The position numbers were made by a program, and so were the translations under genes. From Paraburkholderia sp. (GTDB taxonomy: Bacteria; Pseudomonadota; Gammaproteobacteria; Burkholderiales; Burkholderiaceae): DNA of 64,000 nt. The DNA is taken from contig NZ_JAPWKB010000013.1 of the NCBI RefSeq assembly GCF_028283785.1, positions 124,001 through 188,000 of the forward strand, in the 5' to 3' direction. Below, one piece after another: positions 18,591-28,008 of the stretch. Under the pieces are notes generated by a model that worked only from the letters and a program-made list of their open reading frames with translations, searched no databases and was not told the origin of the DNA. The first letter of the stretch is position 1. Each line of letters opens with the position of its first letter.

Positions 18591-19127
18591 ATGTCCCGTC
18601 TTTCCCAAATCCAGCCTGAAGCCGCAACCGGTGTGACCGCCGATCTGTTCGCGAAGATCAGAAAGGCCATTGGCAAGGTGCCGAACGCGTACGCGACCAT
18701 CGGCACGCACAGCCCGGAAGCGTTGGGCGCGATGCTCGCCGTCGACGCGGTCGTGTCGAGCGGAAGTCTGTCGAAGGCCGAAATCGAAACCATCAAGCTC
18801 GCGGTCAGCGAAGTGGCCGGCTGTGATTACTGTGTCGCCGCACATACGCTGGCAGGCAAATTCGTGGGCTTTTCCGCGGAGACGATGCAGCAGATCCGGT
18901 CCGGCGAGCCGACCGGCGACGCAAAGCGCGACGCGCTGGTGCGCTTCGTCCGGGCATTGACCGGCACGCGTGGCACGCTGCCCGCAGCCGAACTCGGCGC
19001 ATTGCGCGAAGCCGGTTACGACGAACATCAGGTGGTCGAAATCAGTCTCGCCATCACGTCGATCACGTTCACGAACCTGGTGAACCGGATCAACGACACG
19101 ACGCTAGATTTTCCGGCCGTGAAGTAA
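18591..19127 (+). CDS. Carboxymuconolactone decarboxylase / AhpD-like protein
   Basis: 178 residues of the AhpD-like fold. The redox-active pair is Cys78/Cys81 with His85 (EVAGCDYCVAAHTLAG), the E-x-C-x2-C-x3-H pattern of peroxidase-type members. Such proteins reduce hydroperoxides or serve as general antioxidant enzymes; a decarboxylase role is unlikely because the cysteines are present. The start is set by AGGAG six bases before the ATG; an upstream ATG at 18546 lacks one. Function beyond the fold is inference. Confidence 0.88.
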   Translation: MSRLSQIQPEAATGVTADLFAKIRKAIGKVPNAYATIGTHSPEALGAMLAVDAVVSSGSLSKAEIETIKLAVSEVAGCDYCVAAHTLAGKFVGFSAETMQQIRSGEPTGDAKRDALVRFVRALTGTRGTLPAAELGALREAGYDEHQVVEISLAITSITFTNLVNRINDTTLDFPAVK

Positions 19128-19348
19128 CGGCGAGCGACGGCTACTGTTGCGCACGTGCTTCGTTGCGCTGGTTTGTTCAGAGGGCGTGTGGTTGCAGTCG
19201 CAACCAATGCGAAAAACGCATGCGAAGTTTTCATGCGTAAGTCAGTAGCCTTTCATTCCGGGTACAGGGATTGCGCGGATACGTGAAAGCCGCGTCGCGA
19301 AAGCCTCGCGGCGACATGCAATCACGTAATCCACCGGGAAGAAATAAC

Positions 19349-19594
19349 ATGGCGCGACACAAGGCCGTCGAATCCGACGACGACTTCGAAATCTACGCGA
19401 GCTACCACGGCACAGGTGACGGCAGATACGTGGGCGGGTTGAAGGTCGTCAGAAAGGCGGACCGGCGCGTGCTGTTTCCGTTCGATGGCGCGCCGGAGAT
19501 CGGACCGTACGTCACCGCCGACGAAGCGCGTCGCGCGGCCATCGACTACGGTCGTGAAATCATCGCGGCAGATCGCGCCGCACCGGAAAAATAG
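19349..19594 (+). CDS. Small conserved hypothetical protein
   Basis: 81 residues from MARHKAVESDDDFEIYASYHG, with GGGAAG as ribosome site. Composition is ordinary for this genome (charged, one predicted beta-rich segment around GGLKVVRKADRRVLFPFDG, then a helix DEARRAAIDYGREII). I believe similar small proteins are common in Burkholderiaceae, possibly as a DUF family, but I cannot name it securely. No signal peptide. Monocistronic. Confidence 0.65.
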   Translation: MARHKAVESDDDFEIYASYHGTGDGRYVGGLKVVRKADRRVLFPFDGAPEIGPYVTADEARRAAIDYGREIIAADRAAPEK

Positions 19595-19621
19595 TGCGGC
19601 GCGTGTCGCCGTAATCGGGCA

Positions 19622-19870
19622 TCACGGCATGCCGCCGAGCGAGGGCGTGATCGCACTGCCGCCCGTACCGCCTCGATTGGGATCGTCGGGTTGTTCGTCG
19701 GGCATGGTGGGACGCACGGACACGGGCGGATGCTGCTGGTAGCACGCTTCCACGGATGCGTCGGCGATACAGCCTTCAAATGCATCTGCATCGGCGGACT
19801 GCGCAAACGAATACAAGCTGCGTTCGACCTGGACTTCGGTGTCGGACACGCGGATCGTCGTCAGGGGCAT
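19622..19870 (-). CDS. Small hypothetical protein
   Basis: 82 residues starting MPLTTIRVSDTEVQVER, with an excellent ribosome site GGAGAAGA six bases upstream. The C-terminal third is Pro/Gly-rich and likely disordered (DEQPDDPNRGGTGGS). Two cysteines (EGCIADASVEACYQQ) could form a disulfide. Convergent with the gene on the left. No family recognised. Confidence 0.55.
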   Translation of the reverse strand: MPLTTIRVSDTEVQVERSLYSFAQSADADAFEGCIADASVEACYQQHPPVSVRPTMPDEQPDDPNRGGTGGSAITPSLGGMP

Positions 19871-20004
19871 GGTCTTCTCCTTTTCTATTCCCGTTTCGCG
19901 CAATGCGTGTGCCAGAAAAACGGCAGCCGGTCCGCGTGTTCGATGCGGTCCGCTTGTTGCTCGGAATCTTCGTGCGCATCGTTGCGCTTCGAACGGAGAA
20001 TGTC

Positions 20005-20232
20005 ATGACGCAAGATCCACGCAAATCATCCGAACCGACCCAGCCCGAAAAGGATACGAATCCGCCGCGCTCGAACGAACGCCCGCATCAAACGGCCGAA
20101 GTGCCGCTTGGATCGGGCGGGCATCCCGAGCCGCCCGGTGGTGGGGGCCGCCCGTCGCCGCGCGTGTCGCAGACGCGGACCAGCGAGCATCCCGTCACGC
20201 CCGACGGCGAGTCGCACGCGAGACGCCGGTAA
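20005..20232 (+). CDS. Small proline-rich hypothetical protein
   Basis: 75 residues, MTQDPRKSSEPTQPEKD, with GGAGAA upstream of the ATG. Very rich in Pro, Gly, Arg and Ser with no hydrophobic core, so predicted fully disordered. It may be a stress-linked disordered protein; similar short proteins accompany stress genes in Burkholderia. The coding assignment rests on the ribosome site alone. Confidence 0.45.
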   Translation: MTQDPRKSSEPTQPEKDTNPPRSNERPHQTAEVPLGSGGHPEPPGGGGRPSPRVSQTRTSEHPVTPDGESHARRR

Positions 20233-20541
20233 ACCGCCGCATCCGGGCGCCGAAACCTCGTCTGGTGCAACGGCACGCGCCGGTAACGCCAAACGCTCGC
20301 AACACTCCGCTCGCGCAAACGCATTGAAAAAGATGCGTATCGCGGTGCAGAGTTTGCGCGCGCCGCTTGGTACACGTCTGGCACACGCATGCGATTCACG
20401 CATGCCAGCATGTCTGCATTCCGTAAACGCATCCAATCCCCGTGACGTCTGCGCGCCGCAGCTGCCGAGAATTGCTGCTCATGGAAAACACCAGGAGCGG
20501 TTTATGCGTGCTCGCTGGTTTTACGCATTGCGGAGCGCAAC
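20233..20541. other. Intergenic with GCATGC motifs
   Basis: 309 bases without a convincing gene. GCATGC occurs at 20387-20392 and 20400-20405, the first intergenic examples of the palindrome that recurs through the rest of the window. No promoter defined. Confidence 0.45.
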
Positions 20542-21099
20542 ATGTACGACGATTCGCGGCACACGCTGAAGGCGGACGACGGCCACACGGGCGAGGTTGA
20601 GATATTCAAACTGGAAGCGCGCGGTTGGGTCCCGAACAACCGGAAATTGCCGGTCGTCGTTTATCGACGCGCATTGGTGGCCGCGCCCAACGGTAATCTC
20701 GCCGATGCATTCGAAGCGGTGTTCGAACGCAATGCGTGGCCGCCGCAATGGCGCGACGGCATTTTCGACTATCACCATTTCCATTCGACCGCGCATGAAG
20801 TGCTCGGCGTGGCGTCTTCGAGCGCCGAAGTAATCGTTGGCGGTCCGGGTGGACGCGTGTTGAACCTCGAAGCCGGCGACGTGTTGCTGCTACCGGCGGG
20901 CACCGGTCATTGCCTGCAATCGTTCGCACGCAAATTCCAGGTGGTCGGCGCGTACCCGGGCGGACAGCAATGGGACATTCGCCGCGATGCGCTGACGCCT
21001 GACGAGCGCGAGCGCATGGAGTCCTTGCCGTTTCCCGCCAGCGATCCGGTGTACGGCGCACGCGGACCGGTCATCGAGACGTGGGTCGGCGCGCGTTGA
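20542..21099 (+). CDS. Cupin-domain protein (YjlB-like)
   Basis: 185 residues. The cupin barrel is seen in FDYHHFHSTAHEVLGV (metal-binding His cluster and Glu) followed by GGPGGRVLNLEAGDVLLLPAGTGHC, the classic second cupin motif. N-terminal region reads FKLEARGWVPNNRKLPVVVYRRAL, as in the YjlB group, whose function is unknown. GGAG six bases upstream of the ATG supports the start. Cytosolic. Downstream is transketolase, 170 bases away. Confidence 0.85.
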   Translation: MYDDSRHTLKADDGHTGEVEIFKLEARGWVPNNRKLPVVVYRRALVAAPNGNLADAFEAVFERNAWPPQWRDGIFDYHHFHSTAHEVLGVASSSAEVIVGGPGGRVLNLEAGDVLLLPAGTGHCLQSFARKFQVVGAYPGGQQWDIRRDALTPDERERMESLPFPASDPVYGARGPVIETWVGAR

Positions 21100-21269
21100 A
21101 CGGCCGCTGCAAGCACGCTTACAAAACCGACATCTTCATTTCCCCGGCGACATCCCAGCCGCACCACGCGTGCGATGGGCACCGTCGCTGCACTGCAATC
21201 CATCGTGACGTACAGTGACGAAGACGACGCTACGTTGTCCTTCTCCTTATCGTCGAACAGGAGTGTCCC

Positions 21270-23342
21270 ATGCAAAGCGATCCCGCCCTCGACCAGCTGT
21301 GCGTCAATACGATTCGCACGCTGTCGATGGACGCCGTTCAGAAAGCGAATTCCGGCCACCCAGGTACGCCGATGGCGCTTGCGCCGGTCGCTTATCACCT
21401 GTGGCAAAACCATCTGCGCTACGACCCTGACGAACCGTTGTGGCCCAATCGCGACCGCTTCGTGCTGTCGGTCGGCCATGCGTCGATGCTGCTGTATTCG
21501 ATGCTTCATCTGACCGGCGTGAAAGCCGTCGATCACGCAGGCAAGCCGACCGACGGTCCGGCCGTGTCGCTACAGGATATCGAGCAGTTCCGTCAGCTCG
21601 ACAGCAAGACGCCGGGGCACCCCGAATACCGGATGACGACCGGCGTCGAGACCACCACGGGTCCGCTGGGTCAAGGTCTCGGCAACAGCGTCGGCATGGC
21701 GATGGCGGCGCGCTGGTACGAGTCGCGCTTCAACCAGCCTGCGGCGCAACTGTTCGATTACCGCGTGTATGCGCTATGCGGTGACGGCGACATGATGGAA
21801 GGGGTGTCGCACGAAGCGGCATCGCTCGCGGGTCACCTGAAGTTGTCGAACCTGATCTGGATTTACGACAGCAACCGCGTGACCATCGAAGGTCACACGG
21901 ATCTCGCCTATAGCGACGACGTCGAATCGCGCTTTCGCGGCTACAACTGGCACACGCTGCACGTGGACGATGTCAACGACGCCGCAGCACTCGAAGCGGC
22001 AATCGTCGAAGCGAAAAGCGTCACCGACCGGCCGACGCTGATCGTCGTGAAGAGCATTATCGGTTGGGGCGCGCCGAACAAGCAGGACACGTCCGCGGCG
22101 CACGGTGAAGCGCTCGGCGTCGAAGAAGTGAAACTCGCAAAACGGGCATACGGGTGGCCCGAAGACAAATTCTTCTATGTCCCGGACGGCGTGTATCAGC
22201 GTTTCGCGGACGGCATGGGCGCGCGCGGCAAGGCCGCAAACACGGCATGGAAAGCGAAATTCGACGCGTATGCGATGGAGTATCCGCAACTTGCCGGCGA
22301 GCTTACGCAAATCGATGCGCATCAGTTGCCGGATGGCTGGGACGTCGATCTACCCACGTTCGAGCCGGATGTGAAAGGCATCGCAACGCGCGATTCATCG
22401 GGCAAGGTGTTGAACGAGATCGCAAAGCGGGTGCCCTGGCTGCTCGGCGGCGCGGCGGATCTCTCACCGTCCACCAAGACCAATCTGAAGTTCGAGGGCG
22501 CAGGCAGCTTCGAATTCGATAACTACGGTGGCCGCAATCTGCATTTCGGCATTCGCGAACATGGAATGGGCGCGGTAGCCAACGGGCTCGCGTTGTCCAA
22601 TTTGCGGCCTTATGCATCGACGTTCCTGATCTTCAGCGACTACATGAAGCCACCCATCCGGCTCTCGTCGATCATGGAAGTGCCGGTGATCTACGTGTTC
22701 ACGCATGATTCGATCGGCGTCGGCGAGGACGGTCCCACTCACCAGCCGATCGAGCAGCTCGCGTCGTTGCGTGCGGTCCCCGGTCTGACGGTGTTGCGTC
22801 CCGGCGATGCCAACGAAGTGACGCAGTCGTGGCGAGTCGCGTTGTCGAAGCCGCAACGGCCCGCATGCCTCGTGTTGACGCGGCAGCCGTTGCCGACGCT
22901 CGACCGCACGAAATACGGATCGGCAGAAGGTGTCGAAAAGGGTGCTTACGTGCTCGCCGACGCACCTGACGGTCAGAAGCCGAAGGTCTTGCTGCTGGCC
23001 ACCGGCAGCGAAGTGTCGTTGTGCGTCGATGCGTATGAAAAGCTGAAAGCGGAAGGTATCGCGGCGCGTGTCGTGTCGATGCCATCCTGGGATCTCTTCG
23101 AGGCTCAGGACGACGCGTATAAAGATTCGGTGCTACCGCCCGATGTCGATGCGCGCGTATGCGTCGAGCAGGCCGCGACGCTCGGTTGGGACCGCTATGT
23201 GGGACGGCTCGGCGCGCAGATCGTGATGCATACGTTCGGTGCGTCCGCGCCGTTGAAGGCGCTGCAGACGAAGTTCGGGTTCACGCCCGAGCGCGTGTAC
23301 GAAGCCGCGAAACAGCAATTGACGCGCGTCGGGAACGGTTGA
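21270..23342 (+). CDS. tkt: Transketolase
   Basis: 690-residue thiamine-diphosphate enzyme moving two-carbon units in the pentose phosphate pathway. Motifs include ANSGHPGTPM with substrate-binding His, GPLGQGLGNSVGMA, the thiamine-diphosphate loop GDGDMMEGVSHEAASL, IREHGMGAVANG with the catalytic Glu, and VFTHDSIGVGEDGPTHQPIE. Full family length. AGGAG precedes the ATG. It stands alone rather than with gapA/pgk or Calvin-cycle genes, so it may be a second copy; this cannot be checked within the window. Confidence 0.96.
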   Translation: MQSDPALDQLCVNTIRTLSMDAVQKANSGHPGTPMALAPVAYHLWQNHLRYDPDEPLWPNRDRFVLSVGHASMLLYSMLHLTGVKAVDHAGKPTDGPAVSLQDIEQFRQLDSKTPGHPEYRMTTGVETTTGPLGQGLGNSVGMAMAARWYESRFNQPAAQLFDYRVYALCGDGDMMEGVSHEAASLAGHLKLSNLIWIYDSNRVTIEGHTDLAYSDDVESRFRGYNWHTLHVDDVNDAAALEAAIVEAKSVTDRPTLIVVKSIIGWGAPNKQDTSAAHGEALGVEEVKLAKRAYGWPEDKFFYVPDGVYQRFADGMGARGKAANTAWKAKFDAYAMEYPQLAGELTQIDAHQLPDGWDVDLPTFEPDVKGIATRDSSGKVLNEIAKRVPWLLGGAADLSPSTKTNLKFEGAGSFEFDNYGGRNLHFGIREHGMGAVANGLALSNLRPYASTFLIFSDYMKPPIRLSSIMEVPVIYVFTHDSIGVGEDGPTHQPIEQLASLRAVPGLTVLRPGDANEVTQSWRVALSKPQRPACLVLTRQPLPTLDRTKYGSAEGVEKGAYVLADAPDGQKPKVLLLATGSEVSLCVDAYEKLKAEGIAARVVSMPSWDLFEAQDDAYKDSVLPPDVDARVCVEQAATLGWDRYVGRLGAQIVMHTFGASAPLKALQTKFGFTPERVYEAAKQQLTRVGNG

Positions 23343-23360
23343 CGCGCGAACGGAGCACGC

Positions 23361-23392
23361 GTTTTACGCCGGCGAAAGCCACCGGCGTAAAA
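23361..23392. terminator. Bidirectional terminator between tkt and hybrid kinase
   Basis: GTTTTACGCCGG pairs with CCGGCGTAAAAC around the loop CGAAAGCCA. The U/A-rich outer part on both strands suits the two convergent genes ending at 23342 and 23396. Confidence 0.85.
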
Positions 23393-23395
23393 CCC

Positions 23396-25351
23396 TTATT
23401 CGAGCAGTCTTAGCAAATCTCGCGGATCGACGGGTTTCGTGAAGTGATGATCGAAACCCGCTTCGATCGCCGCCTGTTTGTCCTGTTGCTGGCCCCAGCC
23501 CGTTACCGCGATCAAAAGAATGCCGGTCATGCGCGTATCGGCGCGAATGCGACGTGCTACCTCGTAACCGTTCAGGTTCGGCAAGCCGATATCGAGCACC
23601 ACGACATCCGGCGCAAAGGCCACGAGCGCGTCCAGTCCCGCCGCGCCGTCACCTGCGGTTTGCACCGCGTGTCCCTCCAGTTCGAGCACCATCGCAAGGC
23701 TGAGGGCGGCATCTTCGTTGTCGTCCACGACCAGTACGCGGCGGATCGCGGTGTGGCTGTCACATTCATCCGGGGCATCGTTCCCCGATGCATGACTCGC
23801 CTGACTGACCGGCAGGCGGATCGTGAATTCACTGCCTTTGCCGATTCCTTCGCTGTGCGCGGTGATCGTACCGCCGTGCAGTTCGACGAGTCCGCGAACC
23901 AGCGCGAGCCCGATGCCGAGTCCGCCTTGCGAGCGGTCCAGCGCGGGCGCGAGTTGCGAAAACATTTCGAACACGCTCGACAGATGTTCCTGCGGAATGC
24001 CGATACCCGAATCGCGCACCGTAATGACCGCTTCGTCTCCCATGCGCTCAGCGCATAGCAGGATCTGGCCGCCCGGTGGCGTGTATTTCGCGGCGTTATT
24101 GAGCAGATTCAGAATCATCTGTGACAGCCGGGTGGGATCGGCGTCGAGAAAGATCGGTTCGGCCGGCAGAGTTACGCTCAAGTGATGCGACGACGCTTGC
24201 ACCGAAGGGCGTGCCGCTTCCATCGCCGCCTGCATCGCCCATGCAAGTTCGAGATGCTGTTTGCGCAATTCGAGCTTGCCTTGTGTGATTCGCGATACTT
24301 CGAGAAGATCGTCGACCAGATGGGTCATATGTTGCAACTGGCGGTCGAACACTTCGCGCGCCCATTTCAATTGCGGATCGGCAACGTCTTTCAGGCGCAG
24401 CACTTCGAGCACGTTGCGCATCGGCGCAAGCGGATTGCGCAGTTCGTGCGCGAGCGTGGCGAGGAATTCATCCTTGCGCCGGTCCGCTTTCGACAGTTCG
24501 AGATTCAGATGCTGCAACTGTTCTTCGGCATGACGGCGATCGGTGATGTCGGTGCCGAGGCCATAGATGACGTCGGGCTGTCCGTCGCGGCCATAGGTTG
24601 AGCGGCCGCGTCCTTCCATCCAGCGCCACGTGTTATCCGCATGGCGATAGCGGAATTCGATCACGTAGTCGTCGCCGGTCGTGACCGCGTGCTCGACGGC
24701 GGTATCGAATGCCGGACGGTCTTCCGGATGAATGCGCCCGAAGAATCCACCGGGGATGCCGTCGAACGTGCCTTCGTCGAAGCCGGCGAGTTCTTCGAGT
24801 TCGCGGCTCCACCAGACATTCGATGCGTGCCGCTCATGCGACCATGCTCCCATGCGCGCGCCTCGCATCGCGAGGCTCAGCACGTCGCGGCTTTCCTGCA
24901 ATGCGCGTTGCGCGGTCTGATGGGCGACCACGGATGCTTCGGCCTTTTGCCGCGCGAGCAGCAGTTCCTGTTCGTACTTGTGACGGTCCGCGACCATCAT
25001 CACGGCGATTTCGACATACGTGGTGTCGCCGTGTTCGCGACGCACCGCATTGAGCAGCATCGGCACGTTATGGCCGTCACGATGCAACATGCTCAGTTTC
25101 ACCTCCGCAACCGAGCCCTGCATGTGCAGCAGCGGCGCCCAGTGCGTCTGATGAAATACCTTGCCGCCTGCGGTCAGCAGGTCCTGGACGCGCAACTGGC
25201 CGATGCAGTCGGCGGCACGCAGTCCGAGCCAGTTGCAGAAGGTCGTGTTCGCACGCAGGATGCGGCCGTCCACGTCGGTCACGATCAGACCGCATGCGGC
25301 TTGTTCGAACAGCGTTTCGAACGATAAGGTCGGGTGGAATACCTGAGTCAT
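23396..25351 (-). CDS. PAS-PAS hybrid histidine kinase
   Basis: 651 residues, soluble. A first PAS domain (about 10-130) starts LFEQAACGLIVTDVDGRILRAN; a second, PAC-terminated one has MEGRGRSTYGRDGQPDVIYGLGTDITDR. The phospho-acceptor His302 is in LATLAHELRNPLAPMRNVL. HATPase boxes are LNNAAKYTPPGG, DSGIGIPQEHL and GGLGIGLALVRGLVELHGG. A C-terminal receiver (VLVVDDNEDAAL, VVLDIGLPNLNGYE, FTKPVDP) completes it. The ATG at 25351 is preferred to one 63 bases upstream because it gives the PAS-first start. No output regulator adjoins it; the receiver resembles the last receiver of the kinase at 44.5-46.4 kb. Confidence 0.93.
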   Translation of the reverse strand: MTQVFHPTLSFETLFEQAACGLIVTDVDGRILRANTTFCNWLGLRAADCIGQLRVQDLLTAGGKVFHQTHWAPLLHMQGSVAEVKLSMLHRDGHNVPMLLNAVRREHGDTTYVEIAVMMVADRHKYEQELLLARQKAEASVVAHQTAQRALQESRDVLSLAMRGARMGAWSHERHASNVWWSRELEELAGFDEGTFDGIPGGFFGRIHPEDRPAFDTAVEHAVTTGDDYVIEFRYRHADNTWRWMEGRGRSTYGRDGQPDVIYGLGTDITDRRHAEEQLQHLNLELSKADRRKDEFLATLAHELRNPLAPMRNVLEVLRLKDVADPQLKWAREVFDRQLQHMTHLVDDLLEVSRITQGKLELRKQHLELAWAMQAAMEAARPSVQASSHHLSVTLPAEPIFLDADPTRLSQMILNLLNNAAKYTPPGGQILLCAERMGDEAVITVRDSGIGIPQEHLSSVFEMFSQLAPALDRSQGGLGIGLALVRGLVELHGGTITAHSEGIGKGSEFTIRLPVSQASHASGNDAPDECDSHTAIRRVLVVDDNEDAALSLAMVLELEGHAVQTAGDGAAGLDALVAFAPDVVVLDIGLPNLNGYEVARRIRADTRMTGILLIAVTGWGQQQDKQAAIEAGFDHHFTKPVDPRDLLRLLE

Positions 25352-25400
25352 CGGCTCAATGTAGAGGGGCGTTGCGCGCCGCGCTGCCCGTTGTGGGCAC

Positions 25401-25416
25401 ACGCATGCTCGCATGC
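25401..25416. repeat. GCATGC repeat (16-mer ACGCATGCTCGCATGC)
   Basis: The same 16-mer occurs at 38553-38568, and its reverse complement lies in a kinase linker at 46013-46028. It sits just upstream of the PAS kinase gene. Confidence 0.7.
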
Positions 25417-25499
25417 GAAATCCGCATGTCAGCCGCCATTATCACGATGGTACTTTACTCAGACTAGAACGGGGGGCCGCGTGCACCCGTTGACGGCAT

Positions 25500-26423
25500 T
25501 CAGCCGGTATGCAGTTCGGTGTCGATCCGCGGGGCTTGCGGCTCGCCGAACCGCTCGTATTCCGCGATCACCTGCGCGCCGAACAGCAGCAGCGTTGCCA
25601 GCCATTCGAGGCTGAACAGGATCACGATCGCCATGGTCAACGAACCATAAACGACGCTGACCTGCGACAAGGTCGCGAAATACCACGTCAGCACATGCCG
25701 CGTCACTTCCCAGAGGAATGCCGCAGTGACCGCGCCGATCAGCGCGCGACGCCAGGACAGGCGACCGACCGGCATGACCAGATATATCGACGTCAGGACG
25801 AAGATTTCGCCCGCGAGTCCGAACACATATAACAACGCGCGCGACAAGCCTTGCAACGAGATGTGTTCGCCGAACACATTCAGGCCTTCCGCGCCGACCG
25901 CATCCAGCGACGTCGACACCAGTGTTACGAGCAGCAAACCGATGCCGAGACACAGGATGTAGCAGTACGGCAGCAACGCCGACAGCAGAAAATGACGCCG
26001 CCGTATCGCGACACGATGAACAAAGATCACCGACATTGCATTTTCCAGCACGGTGAACGCCAGCGAACTGAAAAAGATCATCGTCACGAGCAACACCAGA
26101 CCGATCACATTCTGATGCGCGAGGAAGTTCGCAAGCTCGCGAACCATTGCCGATGCCTGTCCCGGCAGCAGCCACCGCAACAGGTGGCCAACGGCCGACA
26201 GCACCGTGTGTCGATCGAATATCCGCGACAGCACGATCACAATCAGGATCAGCAGCGGCACGATCGACAGCAACGCGTAGTAGGCCACCGCCCCCGCGAG
26301 CAGCAAACCCTGATTGGCGCGAAACGCCTTCAGGGTTTGCCATAGGAACGCACCTGGATGAACGAGCACGTTGCGCGCGTGACTACGCGCGTCGAAGTGC
26401 CTGACCTGCAAAGGGTGCTGCAT
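25500..26423 (-). CDS. YihY/BrkB family inner-membrane protein
   Basis: 307 residues from the ATG at 26423, which has GGAG five bases upstream. Five to six hydrophobic helices are evident, with the family signatures LLAGAVAYYALLSIVPLLIL, FFSSLAFTVLENAM, PVGRLSWRRALIGAVTAAFLWEVTR and FYG-like YGSLTMAIVILFSLEWLATLLLFGAQVIAEYE. The family was once called ribonuclease BN by mistake; it is an uncharacterised integral membrane protein linked to serum resistance in Bordetella. No operon partner. Confidence 0.93.
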   Translation of the reverse strand: MQHPLQVRHFDARSHARNVLVHPGAFLWQTLKAFRANQGLLLAGAVAYYALLSIVPLLILIVIVLSRIFDRHTVLSAVGHLLRWLLPGQASAMVRELANFLAHQNVIGLVLLVTMIFFSSLAFTVLENAMSVIFVHRVAIRRRHFLLSALLPYCYILCLGIGLLLVTLVSTSLDAVGAEGLNVFGEHISLQGLSRALLYVFGLAGEIFVLTSIYLVMPVGRLSWRRALIGAVTAAFLWEVTRHVLTWYFATLSQVSVVYGSLTMAIVILFSLEWLATLLLFGAQVIAEYERFGEPQAPRIDTELHTG

Positions 26424-26852
26424 ACGGACTCCGGATCGGGCGATGCCGCCACGGCATACGAAAAGGGCATGCGTCACGCGATAAACGCCGGTATTCCGTC
26501 AGCGCATCGCATGTCATTCCTTCCCATCAAGCAAGAATGCGACCAATGCGGATAACCGCAGGTTTCATGCCGTCCGGATGCGGGGAATATTCCGGTTGCG
26601 CGCGTTTTTATCGCGGTGTTTGATGGAAGCGCTTTCGCTCGCGTTGTCGCCGTGGCTTTTGGAAGGATGTTTCAGTACTCACCGAAAAACGACTCGCGGG
26701 AACAGCGGTTGCTGTGTTGCACCAATTGTTTTCTCACTGGACTGCCACGATTCCGCAGATGACGGTAAGCGTTGCACAGCGGTCCGGTTCCGGCTGTATG
26801 ACCTGATTCTCCACGTGCTTGTCCGGTTCGCTTTCCGTATGGAATTTCGCCG
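26424..26852. other. Intergenic, no gene seen
   Basis: 429 bases between divergent BrkB and exonuclease genes. Open frames crossing it (for instance 26578-26901) look non-coding by composition. It presumably carries both promoters. GCATGC occurs at 26468-26473. Confidence 0.45.
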
Positions 26853-27998
26853 ATGCATTCGTTCGACATGCAAACCGCTCCACTTGAAACGGCCGACCTG
26901 ATCGTTGCGCGGCCGGAAGGGCTTTATTGCCCGCCGGGTGGTTTTTACATCGATCCGTGGCGTCCAGTAGAACGCGCGGTGATTACGCACGCGCATTCGG
27001 ACCATGCGCGCTTCGGTCATCGTCACTATCTGGTGGCACAGTCGGGCATCGGCGTATTGCTGTCGCGTTTGCCCGGTATCGATGTGCAGGCAATAGCGTA
27101 CGGCGAGCGTGTGACGATCAACGGTGTGACAGTGTCGTTGCATCCGGCCGGGCACGTGCTGGGATCGTCGCAGGTGCGGGTCGAGCATGCGGGGCGAGTA
27201 TGGGTGGCATCCGGCGATTACAAGCTCGACCCGGACCCAACCTGCGCTGCATTCGAACCGGTGCGATGCGATACGTTCATCACGGAATCCACCTTTGGTT
27301 TGCCGATTTATCGTTGGGATCCGCCGCAGACGATCTTCGACGGCATCGATGCATGGTGGCGTCACAACGCCGCGCAAGGGCGTGCGTCGGTGGTGTTCTG
27401 CTACGCGTTCGGCAAGGCGCAGCGCCTGCTTGCGAGCATCGACGCCGGTATCGGACCGATCTTCTGTCATGGCGCGGTCGAGCCGCTGAATCGCGAATAT
27501 CGCGCGGCGGGCGTCGCGCTGCCGCCAGTGCGTCTGGTCAGTGAGATTCCCGCGAAAGAAAAGGCCTTGTTTAAAGGCGCATTGATCGTCGCGCCGCCTT
27601 CGGCGCAAGGCAGTACGTGGTTGCGTCGCTTTGGCGATTACAGCGACGCTTTCGCATCGGGCTGGATGCGTTTGCGGGGCGCGCGTCGGCGGCGAGGCGT
27701 CGATCGCGGCTTTGTATTGTCCGATCATGCCGATTGGCCGCAGTTGCAAACGGCGATTCGTTCGACTGGCGCATCGCGCGTCATCGTCACGCATGGTCAG
27801 GTGGAACCGATGGTGCGCTGGCTGCGCGAACAGGGCTTGCAGGCCGGTGCGTTCGTGACCGAATACGGCGACGACCCGGTCGAAGCCGATGCCGTCGGCG
27901 CCGATGGCGCAAATGCGCCGCGGACGGTTGCTTCCGCAACGGACCCGGGCGCCCGCATCGACGCGGATACCGCATTCGCGTCGCAGGTGGATCCATGA
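26853..27998 (+). CDS. Ligase-associated metallo-beta-lactamase-fold DNA exonuclease
   Basis: 381 residues of the beta-CASP/metallo-beta-lactamase superfamily. Zinc ligands are visible in ITHAHSDHARFGHR (HxHxDH), HPAGHVLGSSQ, SGDYKLDPDP and the C-terminal SDHADWPQL and VTHGQ. The GLYCPPGGFYIDPWRPV opening is characteristic of the ligase-associated exonuclease family, which processes DNA 3-prime ends. The next gene, an ATP-dependent ligase, starts 10 bases after the stop, the standard pairing. About 40 C-terminal residues are variable. Confidence 0.93.
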   Translation: MHSFDMQTAPLETADLIVARPEGLYCPPGGFYIDPWRPVERAVITHAHSDHARFGHRHYLVAQSGIGVLLSRLPGIDVQAIAYGERVTINGVTVSLHPAGHVLGSSQVRVEHAGRVWVASGDYKLDPDPTCAAFEPVRCDTFITESTFGLPIYRWDPPQTIFDGIDAWWRHNAAQGRASVVFCYAFGKAQRLLASIDAGIGPIFCHGAVEPLNREYRAAGVALPPVRLVSEIPAKEKALFKGALIVAPPSAQGSTWLRRFGDYSDAFASGWMRLRGARRRRGVDRGFVLSDHADWPQLQTAIRSTGASRVIVTHGQVEPMVRWLREQGLQAGAFVTEYGDDPVEADAVGADGANAPRTVASATDPGARIDADTAFASQVDP

Positions 27999-28008
27999 GG
28001 CCACCGCA